Below, piece by piece: positions 1 to 9,326 of a stretch of 64,000 nucleotides of DNA. Location: positions 353,758,302 to 353,822,301 of the forward strand of contig CM068374.1 in assembly GCA_034769895.1 (NCBI GenBank), written 5' to 3'. Below the pieces are notes generated by a model, which saw only the letters and a list, made by a program, of their open reading frames with translations, searched no databases and was not told the DNA's origin. The number at the start of each line of letters is the position of its first letter. Positions within the stretch are counted from its first letter, which is position 1. This stretch comes from Magicicada septendecula (taxonomy: Eukaryota; Arthropoda; Insecta; Hemiptera; Cicadidae). Made by a program: the position numbers and the translations under genes.

Positions 1-1
1 C

Positions 2-329
2 CTAGCAGAGGAAGGCATCTCTCCTTCATCAGAAAAAGTTGAAGCGATACAACGATTCCCCACACCAAAGAACAAAAAACAGCTTCAGTCTTTCCTGGGA
101 ATCTGCAATTATTATCGTAAATTCCAAGATAATTATTCCAAATTAACAGCACAATTCAAAAAACAATTATCAGTTAAGGATAAATGGACTTGGGGGTCCG
201 AACAAGATGAAGTATTTAACCAAATAAAAGAAAAGTTTTTAAACACCGTGATTTTACACCATCCAGACTTCAAAAAGCCATTCTTCATGAATTGTGATGC
301 GAGTGACGTCAGTGTAGGTGCTGTATTAT
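2..329 (+). pseudogene. Gypsy A1 pol fragment: end of RT and start of RNase H
   Basis: Frame 2 is open from the window edge. It encodes the conserved RT thumb/connection segment (QRFPTPKNKKQLQSFLG, then ICNYYRKF) and the first RNase H strand (FFMNCDASDVSVGAVL, with the catalytic Asp in NCDAS). This is the standard order of Ty3/Gypsy pol. The frame is cut at 329 by hAT-1 and resumes at 9327 with YQEDEKG in the same frame. The N-terminal protease and the catalytic RT motifs are outside the window. Confidence 0.9.
322..329. repeat. hAT-1 target site duplication, left copy
   Basis: TGTATTAT lies directly before the hAT-1 terminus and is repeated exactly at 9319-9326 after the other terminus. An 8-bp duplication is diagnostic of hAT transposition. 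Confidence 0.93.
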
Positions 330-768
330 CACTGTTGTTGCAATTTAACCCGACCCAACAAAGCCCACCCGGGTTTTTTTAAAAAAACTCAGCCAATAAA
401 ACCCACATAAAAAACCCACGTTGTAATGTGAAATCTTTAAGTTCAAATAAATGGTAAAAACACTCAGTTATGTTATTTCAGTTTTTGACTGAAGAACAAG
501 GTAAAATAGGGAATAAAAAACAAGGACACTTCAGGTTCAGTTCTATTTAACGTAATTTATTTATTTCAGTTTATAATTATTTTTATGGTAACTGTTATTT
601 ATAATATTAAACTGATAGTTACAAGAGTAGTGTAAACAAGCACTATTTAATTTAATAATAGGTTTCAAATAATTTTTGTTCTATGAAAAAATGTTTACAT
701 GTATTTAAATATTTATTGATATAATCCTCAACCATCCATAATCACAAACTAACAAGTTTCATGTTGAT

Positions 769-2112
769 TCACTCCTTATTTGAATGAAGAAATTTGTATA
801 TCTTCACCAGTTTTTTAGCTTTCTCCTCGCCCAACTGATTTCTACGTTTTGACCATATAAGGCGAAAAGTGGAGAAAATTCGTTCAATACTTGCAGAGCT
901 AGCTGGGCAGCTGCTGAGGCTCTTCATAAAAGAACAAAATTCCTTTGGCAAGTTTCCTTTTTTTGATGATTTTACTTCCATTAACTTTCACCATTTGGGA
1001 GGACTAAATTGGTTTACAACAGCATCTAAAAACATTGATTCAGGAAAAATCTTAGGATCTGATATCCTAAATGTCATCATGCTGGTTAACCATTCTGGAT
1101 GGGTTTCTATCAGCCAGTTTTCAGCTGCCTCTTCCTGCTTTGCAGACATCCTTCTACCTTTGAATCTTGGATCCAACAAATTGGCAAGAAAGTGGAATGG
1201 CTGTAATGCTTGATTCATTCTTCTCGTTATAGCATCCTTGTAAGGTTCCAAGTCAGGGTTTTCAGCTAGATCAAGCCACAGTTCCACAGCCTGTGCGATA
1301 TTAGTAGAGTCTGCCTGAAGAAGATCCAACACTCTGCTCACCTCAGTCAGTTGTCGGAGAAGATCCACAGCATCTCTATATATAGTGACATTATCCAGGA
1401 TTTTAGCAATGTTTGCAGGGATTTCATGTAAGTGTTCAGTTATAATCTCTACATACTTAGAATAATTTTCAATGAAGGTGCTTACACACTCCTGCTGGGA
1501 GTTCCATCGTGTTGAATTTGGGAGCTGGGGCATACAACCTCCTTTTTCTCTCAACCACCCATGAGGCTGATGGTGATTGCAAAAAAACTTACGAACCTCT
1601 ACTATGTGCTTTATTATCGTTTGTGGAGTTACTTCCACTTCCAAGAGATTTAGATAGTGTGCTGAGCAGCCATAGGTTAGCAAGTCAGGCAGATCGTCAG
1701 TTAGGAGTTGGCGCATCTTCACCATTTTGCTTTCACTGTCTGTACAAACAGTAAACACTTTCTTTCCAAATTTCTCCTCACACATTGTAATAGATTCCTT
1801 TGCACATTCTGCACAATATTTGGCTGTTTTTTGGTTTGATTCACTGTCATTGACATTTAATAAAAATTAGCCCTGCCCCGTGTGAATACTGGTTGCTATG
1901 ATGGGATCATTTTTTATATTAGACCAACCATCTTGAACAAGTGTGATGCTACTCAGTTCATTGCCCAACTGCATCTTTATTTCATTATCCACCTCATCTG
2001 CAACTTTATCCAGCAACGTACCAGCTAATGCGAACCGGTCAGGACCAGCATCAGGATGTAAATAATATCCAGCTTCTACATTCACAGAATAAGGGCAAAC
2101 GCTTAGATTCAC
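769..2112 (-). pseudogene. hAT transposase remnant with DUF659-like and hATC dimerisation domains
   Basis: Transposase of a cut-and-paste hAT element. One minus-strand frame runs through three blocks. Block 2112-1870 contains a DUF659-type segment (ITLVQDGWSNIKNDPIIATS, with the Asp of the RNase H-like core). Block 1866-991 contains the helical middle with CSAHYLNLL and STRWNS. Block 987-769 ends in the hATC dimerisation motif (SSCPASSASIERIFSTFRLI). Two in-frame stops break it, TAA at 1867-1869 and TGA at 988-990; there is no frameshift. A splice-acceptor-like TTTCTAG lies just upstream of 2112, so the N-terminal zinc finger was probably on an earlier exon in the part now displaced beyond N (8416-9318), where I could not identify it. 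Confidence 0.85.
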
Positions 2113-2248
2113 TAGAAATTATCAAAATTAAAAAAGCTGTAAAATAAAATAAAAATATCACGAATGACCAGAGAGGCTTTGTCATTTCCCCTATTATACA
2201 GGCAGTAGTTATTAAACCTTTATTTATAAGTAGTAATAACCTTTATTT

Positions 2249-3357
2249 TGTAACGGTACAGAATTGTGAGCCACCCCAGTTTAATTTTATATTAATTCAA
2301 ATCATCATTTCAATCACTTTCCAAATTGCCAGACTTTCATCTGTGGGGAGCCCCAGTGTAACATACATACAGTTAGCCTAAACAATTGCCAGACGTATTG
2401 CGTAACCGCCCAGCAGCAGGCTCTTTGTGAATGACAGTCTGCAGTTTGTCATCAGAGAGTGAACAATACATAGACAGCAGCAGGAAGCAGTATACAGTTC
2501 GTAAATCAGTGGCCTCGGGGGTGCAATATAGGCCGTAATATTAATTCGGCCTATTTTGTAAAGTATAACAAATATTAAAATCGCATAAACAGTATAACGT
2601 GCGGCCAGCCTAAAAAAAAAACTTCAAGTGACTTTCTAAGTGCGAAAAGTTACGTCGGCCGACTAAATAAATAATATACGTATAATCTGAACAGTGGTGA
2701 CTGACGGTCATAGCATTGACGTGAATTAACCAGTGTACCAAAGGAAAAAAACAACTAAACGCGGAGTGAACCGTAAGGTCGAACAAACAAGCGATTGTAC
2801 AACTCCCAGAGAGACACATGGAACGGTTAAGTACCATCAGTAACTAATTGGCCAAAACTTTTAAATTTCACAAATATAATGGGGAGAATACTAACAAAAT
2901 TAACGGTATACCAAATTAACTAAATGAAATAGAAGTGTGAGGGTGAGAGAGAGAGAGAGAGAGTGAGTGAGAGCGTAAGTTTGGGGTACGTACCTACAAA
3001 GTAAAATACTGGTTCATAGATTGAGTAAATTAATTAATTGAAAAGTTTTTTGCATAATCGTAATGTTGTAAGGGGATGACGCAAAGACAATTGTAGTAAC
3101 TTTTTAATACCACTTTCATGTAATAAGTAATTAAGCGATTTTTGTGTAAACCGTTGTCTTACAGAGAGTAAAGAGGGAAATTAATTAAAGAAAAATAAAT
3201 AAGCGCCATTCATTGCATAACATGTGTTAGCGTAATTATTTGTAACTCAAACCCAAATAATCATTTCTGTAGCTGGTTTCGTCTGAACGACTTTGGACCC
3301 TATCTCAAAAGGTAAGCGTAAGATATTATATATTTCCAGTAAATACATACAGTTACA
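2249..3357 (+). repeat. 5' LTR of element N
   Basis: TGTAACGGTACAG start and ATACAGTTACA end. A near-identical copy is at 7306-8415. It contains a GA microsatellite near 2947 and, close to the end, a splice-donor-like AAAGGTAAGC (about 3308-3317). No convincing TATA box was seen. Confidence 0.93.
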
Positions 3358-3440
3358 TTGGCGCCCGAACAGGGACCCGAGTATTAATATTTGGCGTAAA
3401 TCAATACAGTTACATTGGCTCCCGTACAGTGACGCGAGTG
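3347..3440 (+). promoter_or_regulatory. Primer-binding site of N with a tandem second copy
   Basis: TTGGCGCCCGAACAGGGACC starts at 3358, directly after the LTR. It has the form of a tRNA 3'-end complement of the tRNA-Lys type used by many retroelements. A degenerate second copy of LTR end plus PBS lies 57 bp downstream (3404-3440), with TTGGCTCCCGTACAGTGACG. The first copy is the likely functional one because it adjoins the LTR and matches the canonical form. Confidence 0.75.
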
Positions 3441-3633
3441 TAGGTTACAACTTACATTCGCCAGACCTAACCAAGCCGCAGAACGGGTTGTTTGGGAGTG
3501 AGGGCGATTGTCAGTATAAGTATATAAATTGTGTATAAGTAAATACTTGAAAACATCCACTATTAATTTAACTAGCACTAGTGCTGAAAATCAAATAAAA
3601 ACAATAGTAACCGAAACGGTAGTAAATGAAAAT

Positions 3634-4746
3634 ATGTCAACTGAGTCGGCCAATAAAGGCGATTCAGGTATTCAGACAGAGTCACTGTCAATCAGTGACA
3701 GTAATGTAAACGAATCTGTATTAATTAATGAGGGGGAAGCAACTTCCACCCCTATTACAATTAAAACAAATATAAAAGAAAAAGAAATGTCAATGAATGA
3801 CCTATTTAACCTTCTCAGTAAACGATTTGATAGTAATGACGCTAAATTTGATGAACAGAAAAACGAAATCAAAAGTAGTGTCAATGAGTTAAAGGGTGAC
3901 ATAAATAATATTGATATAAAATTTGATAAGCGTTTATGTGAAATGAATACACAAAATGTTAAGTTCGAAATCAGTATGAATAAACGTCTAAATGAGATGA
4001 ATGAATGTTTCAATACATTTAGAGAACAAGTGATAGGATCAGTAAATGAACAATTTACTAATCATATCATTAATGTAAACACACAAGTGTCAGAGACAGT
4101 CAAAATACAAGTCCATGAGCAAATTCAAGAGATGAAAGATAATTTTGAAAGTAAAATAAATAAGTGTAACATTGATAATGAAGTGTTGTTAGTAAATGCC
4201 AATGAGAATGAGAGAGAGAGTGAAGACAGTTTAAATGTAGAGCATAAAAAGAGGGCAAAATTTTCTAGTGATACAGGTGAAGAAAAAGTTTCACCAGCAG
4301 TGTTGGAGGACAAAGGTTCCTCCTTAGTTTTTGTAAAAGACAAAAGGTCTTTGAATTGTTTTTGTGTAGCTGGTAAAGCCAGATGTTATAATAATGTTGT
4401 GTTGCCCTCTGTGTGGAAGGAGAATGTAAAATGTTGTGAGAGGTATTGTAATGAAAGTGATTATGAGAGAGAGAGAATGGTAGAAATATTTAAGGCAAAG
4501 AGAGATTATAATGAGTTGAAAGAAATGTTAAATGATATGAAATACTTACCTGTTAAAATAGAGAGTGAAGATTATTTTGATGATACATGTTTCAATAATC
4601 ATAATTTACCTTATGATGAAAAAATAACTGATTTGATAATGAATACAACTACTAATGGAGACTGGACAGAAATAAATAATGTTGACCTGGTATATGATTA
4701 TTATGGTAAAATGAATAAACTGAAATGTTATGGTTACTATACATAA
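3634..4746 (+). CDS. Uncharacterised 370-aa coiled-coil protein of element N (gag-like N-terminus)
   Basis: The frame is open from 3529, but the first ATG is at 3634 (MSTESANKG), which I take as the start. The N-terminal 45 residues are Ser/Thr-rich. Residues of about 50-190 are a charged coiled coil with repeated KFD/EMN/NEL heptads (for example SKRFDSNDAKFDEQKNEI), like the N-termini of the A2 and C gag proteins. The C-terminal half has scattered cysteines (CFCVAGKARC, then CCERYC), then acidic and Tyr-rich segments, and fits no family I recognise. There is no CCHC knuckle. It is the only long ORF between two young LTRs. It could be a minimal gag for packaging, or an accessory protein; I infer the former only from position and coiled coil. 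Confidence 0.65.
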   Translation: MSTESANKGDSGIQTESLSISDSNVNESVLINEGEATSTPITIKTNIKEKEMSMNDLFNLLSKRFDSNDAKFDEQKNEIKSSVNELKGDINNIDIKFDKRLCEMNTQNVKFEISMNKRLNEMNECFNTFREQVIGSVNEQFTNHIINVNTQVSETVKIQVHEQIQEMKDNFESKINKCNIDNEVLLVNANENERESEDSLNVEHKKRAKFSSDTGEEKVSPAVLEDKGSSLVFVKDKRSLNCFCVAGKARCYNNVVLPSVWKENVKCCERYCNESDYERERMVEIFKAKRDYNELKEMLNDMKYLPVKIESEDYFDDTCFNNHNLPYDEKITDLIMNTTTNGDWTEINNVDLVYDYYGKMNKLKCYGYYT

Positions 4747-5057
4747 GGAATGATTTTTGTAAAACAGATAATGTAATAAGTAAATATGAAAGCTGTATTA
4801 ATGTGATTTAATATAACTATATGCTTGCCATAGAATGGATGCATGATGAACAAAATTATCTTGTAAACTTATCATAAAAGAGTAGGAAAAAATGTGGAAT
4901 GCAAATAAAATTGAAAATTGTTATTTGCAACCCAGACTAATTTTTGACGATGGTGGTTGAGCCTTAAATTCACAAATGAAGAATTTTAAACAGTTTGTTT
5001 ATTGGTTCTGACCTCGCAACCTTGGACAATGAAGTGCGATATAACTGAATAATTACT
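4747..5057 (+). other. Non-coding internal region of N
   Basis: AT-rich stretch between the N ORF and the palindromic insertion. It holds no ORF or motif I recognise. The last 11 bases (5047-5057, GAATAATTACT) are the left target duplication of the inserted element. Confidence 0.6.
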
Positions 5058-5657
5058 TTCTTGGATTTCGTTGTCCATGACGTGTCCGTTACTTAACTAA
5101 ATATCACTATAATATTGACGACTCGGAACACAAAGTTTTTTATAAGTAAAAACGTAAAGTTTTACCTTACAGCCTAAACCGGCTTTCACCTATAGAAGGC
5201 TTCATCAGAGGCTGTCGTTAGTAGCGCTGCTCGTCTTGTTGTTGGCGACGAGGTAGTGTTTTGAAAGATTGAAGCTGTGTGTGTGTGGTGAGATGTGTTC
5301 GAATAATGCGTGCGATTTGAATTGTGTCTGTTCGTTTAGGATGTCGTTTTTATTTGTTTTTGTGTGTTTAGAATAGAAAATATACAAACACACAAAAACA
5401 AATAAAAACGACATCCTAAACGAACAGACACAATTCAAATCGCACGCATTATTCGAACACATCTCACCACACACACACAGCTTCAATCTTTCGAAACACT
5501 ACCTCGTCGCCAACAACAAGACGAGCAGCGCTACTAACGACAGCCTCTGATGAAGCCTTCTATAGGTGAAAGCCGGTTTAGGCTGTAAGGTAAAACTTTA
5601 CGTTTTTACTTATAAAAAACTTTGTGTTCCGAGTCGTCAATATTATAGTGATATTTA
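5058..5657 (-). mobile_element. Palindromic Penelope-like (TPRT-type) insertion
   Basis: A 600-bp insertion is flanked by an exact 11-bp duplication GAATAATTACT (5047-5057 and 5658-5668). One terminus starts TTCTTGGATTTCGTTGTCC and continues CATGACGTGTCCGTTAC. The same terminus recurs at 20121 and, inverted, at 30694. The rest is a giant inverted repeat. The arms carry CTGATGAAG followed by GGTGAAAGCCGG, a motif type I associate with Penelope-like element repeats. A fixed end, a variable other end and an 11-bp duplication fit target-primed reverse transcription with 5' truncation and inversion. The class assignment is an inference. Confidence 0.65.
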
Positions 5658-5658
5658 G
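5097..5658. repeat. Near-perfect 273-bp inverted repeat with 16-nt spacer
   Basis: Left arm 5097-5369 and right arm 5386-5658 are reverse complements around a centre at 5377.5. By eye I found only about one mismatch, near 5250/5505 (TTTTGAAAG versus CTTTCGAAA). The loop is AGAATAGAAAATATAC. A transcript would fold into one long hairpin of about 270 bp. Confidence 0.92.
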
Positions 5659-5668
5659 AATAATTACT

Positions 5669-7305
5669 GCTGAAGAATTGTAAATATATGTTTAGTGAAA
5701 TTAATTGTATGTATTATAAAATGCTAGATAAACAATGCAGGTATGTAGTAGAAATTGTTGTGATGATAATAATAATATTAATATTTTGCAGCTTAAATAA
5801 ATAACCAAAATAATTTGGAAGAGGATAACTAATGAGTTGTAATTATTGTACTTAGTGAAAGTAATTAAAAATGTTGTTTTCAATAATTGATTTAATTAAA
5901 ATAATTTGAGATGTTTAAATATTCTGATTAATTTAAAGGTGGTATAATCGAATTTTCCAATGGATTTAAATTGTTTTATGAGATTTGATATTAATAAATA
6001 AATGTTAAATTGTTTGCATGAAATAACATTGTTGTTAAATGTTTCAGAGGTTACGTGGACATATTGGTGGTGTGTGTGGTGTGTATTTTGTGTTCAGGTT
6101 AATAGGGGATAATGTACTGTAAGTATAAAGTTCATAATACCAATCAGATAGAATAAAACGCTTACAGGTGTGGAAAAAGTTTAATCCAATAATATAAATG
6201 AATTGTGATAATGGTATTAAATAGAAATTTTAATTAAAAAAAAGTAATAATAACTAAAAGGGTGAATTAAAATTATATTTGGTTTGAACTGTAAGAAATA
6301 GACATTGATAAATATGTTATCTAAAAGATTTATAAAAATTTAAAAGTGAAGTACAGGTGTTAGGATGATGTAACCATGAATGCTGAGAATGTTTATAACT
6401 GTGGTTACAAAACAAGTCTTGCAGACTAGTGTTTATGTAAACAGGTGTGGTATGTTGTGACTAATGTCTGTGGTCATGCTTGGTGACAATAACAAAAATG
6501 TTGTAGTCTGCTGAATCGTTACCAGCAGCAAAACCCTATTGTGACATAAAAGGACTGAAGTTAAATTTTTTCAGACAAAATAATAATGAGGTAATTACTG
6601 CAACTCAGAGTTTGAGAAATAAATATAATTAAATTAATTTGGTAATTAAATTAATAGAGAAGATGATTTTAATGAGGAACTTGTAATAATGAATGTAACT
6701 TTTATTTTCAAACTGGAATTATAAATTAAAGGCTAATTGATGTAAATAATGATTAAAGTATTCATTTAAATTTAAAAAAAAAAAAATTGAAAGAACGTTA
6801 CAGTTGAGATAGTGTTTGGAAAACAAGATGTGTATATTACTGTCCATATAGATTTTTCATATGTCATGAATTTTTTGTTCCATACATATAGTAGTAAAGA
6901 TACCTTGTATAATCTATGTATTATTTTGGAGGGTAACAGTGTATGGGTAACGTTCTTTAATTTGACCGGAATTATATGTACCATTGTATTGTATATATCT
7001 TATATTGTTTTATTAACACTATGTTTTAGGGTAAGAGATATTCTATAATGTAAAATGAGCCAGTACGTTGTCAATGAACCAGTACGGCTAAGAGGAAACA
7101 AATCAGTTGTGGGATATGGAGTGATGGAAGGCCGTTTATTAAATTTTTAGTGAATGTGTCACAGTCGCCAGACTAGGGGGGTAAGAACCCATGATTTTAG
7201 TAGAGTGTTCAGGGGGTTGCGGCGCCATATCCTCACTGACCCTCTTGGTTTTTAGGCAGTAAGAGTTTGAACGCTTCGGCTTTCAACCTCTTATTGGGGG
7301 GGTAT
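5669..7305 (+). other. Non-coding 3' internal region of N
   Basis: AT-rich sequence of about 1.6 kb without a credible ORF. The last 170 bp are less AT-rich and end in TTATTGGGGGGGTAT, a purine-tract candidate for plus-strand priming next to the 3' LTR. Confidence 0.6.
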
Positions 7306-8415
7306 TGTAACGGTACAGAATTGTGAGCCACCCCAGTTTAATTTTATATTAATTCAAATCATCATTTCAATCACTTTCCAAATTGCCAGACTTTCACCTG
7401 TGGGGAGCCCCAGTGCAACATACATACAGTTAGCCTAAACAATTGCCAGACGTATTGCGTAACCGCCCAGCAGCAGGCTCTTTGTGAATGACAGTCTGCA
7501 GTTTGTCATCAGAGAGTGAACAATACATAGACAGCAGCAGGAAGCAGTATACAGTTCGTAAATCAGTGGCCTCGGGGGTGCAATATAGGCCGTAATGTTA
7601 ATTCGGCCTATTTTGTAAAGTATAACAAATATTAAAATCGCATAAACAGTATAACGTGCGGCCAGCCTAAAAAAAAAACTTCAAGTGACTTTCTAAGTGC
7701 GAAAAGTTACGTCGGCCGACTAAATAAATAATATACGTATAATCTGAACAGTGGTGACTGACGGTCATAGCACTGACGTGAATTAACCAGTGTACCAAAG
7801 GAAAAAAAACAACTAAACGCGGAATGAACCGTAAGGTCGAACAAACAAGCGATTGTACAACTCCCAGAGAGACACATGGAACGGTTAAGTACCATCAGTA
7901 ACTAATTGGCCAAAACTTTTAAATTTCACAAATATAATGGGGAGAATACTAACAAAATTAACGGTATACCAAATTAACTAAATGAAATAGAAGTGTGAGG
8001 GTGAGAGAGAGAGAGAGAGAGTGAGTGAGAGCGTAAGTTTGGGGTACGTACCTACAAAGTAAAATACTGGTTCATAGATTGAGTAAATTAATTAATTGAA
8101 AAGTTTTTTGCATAATCGTAATGTTGTAAGGGGATAACGCAAAGACAATTGTAGTAACTTTTTAATACCACTTTCATGTAATAAGTAATTAAGCGATTTT
8201 TGTGTAAACCGTTGTCTTACAGAGAGTAAAGAGGGAAATTAATTAAAGAAAAATAAATAAGCGCCATTCATTGCATAACATGTGTTAGCGTAATTATTCA
8301 TAACTCAAACCCAAATAATCATTTCTGTAGCTGGTTTCGTCTGAACGACTTTGGACCCTATCTCGAAAGGTAAGCGTAAGATATTATATATTTTCAGTAA
8401 ATACATACAGTTACA
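7306..8415 (+). repeat. 3' LTR of element N
   Basis: It matches 2249-3357 with about ten substitutions and one A-run indel. It ends ATACAGTTACA and is followed by ATTT (8416-8419), the duplicate of 2245-2248. Confidence 0.93.
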
Positions 8416-8491
8416 ATTTATAACTTTTGAAAGTTTGCTGACCTACATTTTTAGAACCCTTGTGTATTGTATAGGAGGTAGTACCCTCGTC

Positions 8492-8540
<49 letters not shown>

Positions 8541-9318
8541 AAGCTGTGTACTTACCTGTTTGCTGCTAAAATTTGTAACGCCTCAGTATTGTATATGTAC
8601 TCTCTGAAGATGGTCTGACTGACCGAAACAATTGTTAGAGTTTTATTTAATAAAATTATATTTGTGAACCAGTTACCAAGTGACTTATTTCTTATTTGTA
8701 CTTATTTCTACAGCAAAAATACTATAACTTAAGTTTTAGGTTAGATGTAACAAAGGATAAAGTTACACTAGTAAATTCAAGCATTAGGCCTATATTGTTG
8801 ATTTAAACCAAGAGAGACATACAGAATACTCTTTAAACAAGTAAACAAAAATTCTTACCTCTTCCCCTGTTTTGTGTTCACTGTAATTCTGTAAATTCTG
8901 TTCACTGCAATTTACAATGAATGCAGACAAAGTTAATCAGTGGAATGTTACAGGCTGGCCAACTGAAAAGTATTTCAATATCTAATCTCCCCACTTGCCT
9001 ACCAAAAATATCAAAAAAAGTGTGATTAGGTATTAATTAAATTATTGGAGTAAATTAAACAGGAATAACTGTTGTTCAATGTAGGACAAAACAATTTATT
9101 TTTTACTTGTAATTGCAAAAGAGCACAATGTAATGCACATCCACATGCACGCACACACACACACACATAAACAAACACAAACAAAATTACACTGCAAAAA
9201 ACTCAATATAAAATAGAACTGGATACATTAAAAAACCCAATTAAACCCACACAAAAAACACAAAAAACCCACCCGGGTTGGGTTTTTTTTTAAAAAACCT
9301 GGGTTTTTCACAACCCTG
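8416..9318 (-). other. Second half of hAT-1 (N-terminal side), non-coding as seen
   Basis: This belongs to hAT-1 and contains no recognisable transposase exon. It holds a (CA)n microsatellite (8496-8539), a shorter CA tract near 9151-9167 and CTGAAGATGG followed by GACCGAAACAATTG (8605-8635), a repeat-tail motif like that seen in Penelope-like and some SINE ends. The final 50 bp carry the subterminal CACCCGGGTT and terminal CAACCCTG. Confidence 0.6.
8496..8539. repeat. (CA)n microsatellite
   Basis: Uninterrupted AC dinucleotides of about 44 bp within hAT-1. Confidence 0.95.
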
Positions 9319-9326
9319 TGTATTAT
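9319..9326. repeat. hAT-1 target site duplication, right copy
   Basis: TGTATTAT, identical to 322-329. A1 pol coding resumes within it. Confidence 0.93.

Larger units (their letters stand above)
2249..8415 (+). mobile_element. Non-autonomous LTR retrotransposon N (no pol)
   Basis: Two LTRs of 1109 and 1110 bp begin TGTAAC and end GTTACA. A 4-bp duplication ATTT (2245-2248 and 8416-8419) flanks the element. A primer-binding site begins right after the 5' LTR and a G-run purine tract (GGGGGGG, near 7295) lies just before the 3' LTR. I count about ten substitutions and one indel between the LTRs, roughly 1%, so the insertion is young. The internal region is 3.9 kb including a 611-bp insertion with its duplication. 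It has one long ORF (3634-4746) and no protease, RT, RNase H or integrase motif in any frame. Orientation follows from the PBS and purine-tract positions. Confidence 0.92.
330..9318 (-). mobile_element. hAT element hAT-1, split by LTR element N
   Basis: The ends are short imperfect inverted repeats: CACTGTTGTTG on the left and CAGGGTTGTG as the reverse complement of the right end. A perfect 8-bp duplication TGTATTAT flanks them. Both subterminal regions carry CACCCGGGTT (366-375 and 9270-9279) within T- and A-rich tracts, consistent with subterminal transposase-binding repeats. The transposase remnant is on the minus strand (2112-769). Without the 6.2-kb N insertion the element is about 2.8 kb, normal for hAT. 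It sits inside the pol gene of A1, so it is younger than A1. Confidence 0.92.

Noticed and set aside
2610..2837. Minus-strand ORF repeated at 7707-7895
   Set aside because: Both copies are simply the same place in the two LTRs of N; the second is shortened by an indel, which argues against coding.
3358..3377. PBS resembling that of vertebrate lentiviruses
   Set aside because: The similarity only reflects use of a conserved tRNA-Lys end; nothing else in N is retroviral.
9278..9326. Pol ORF starting within hAT-1
   Set aside because: The first 16 codons of the open frame belong to the hAT-1 end; real pol coding restarts at the target duplication.
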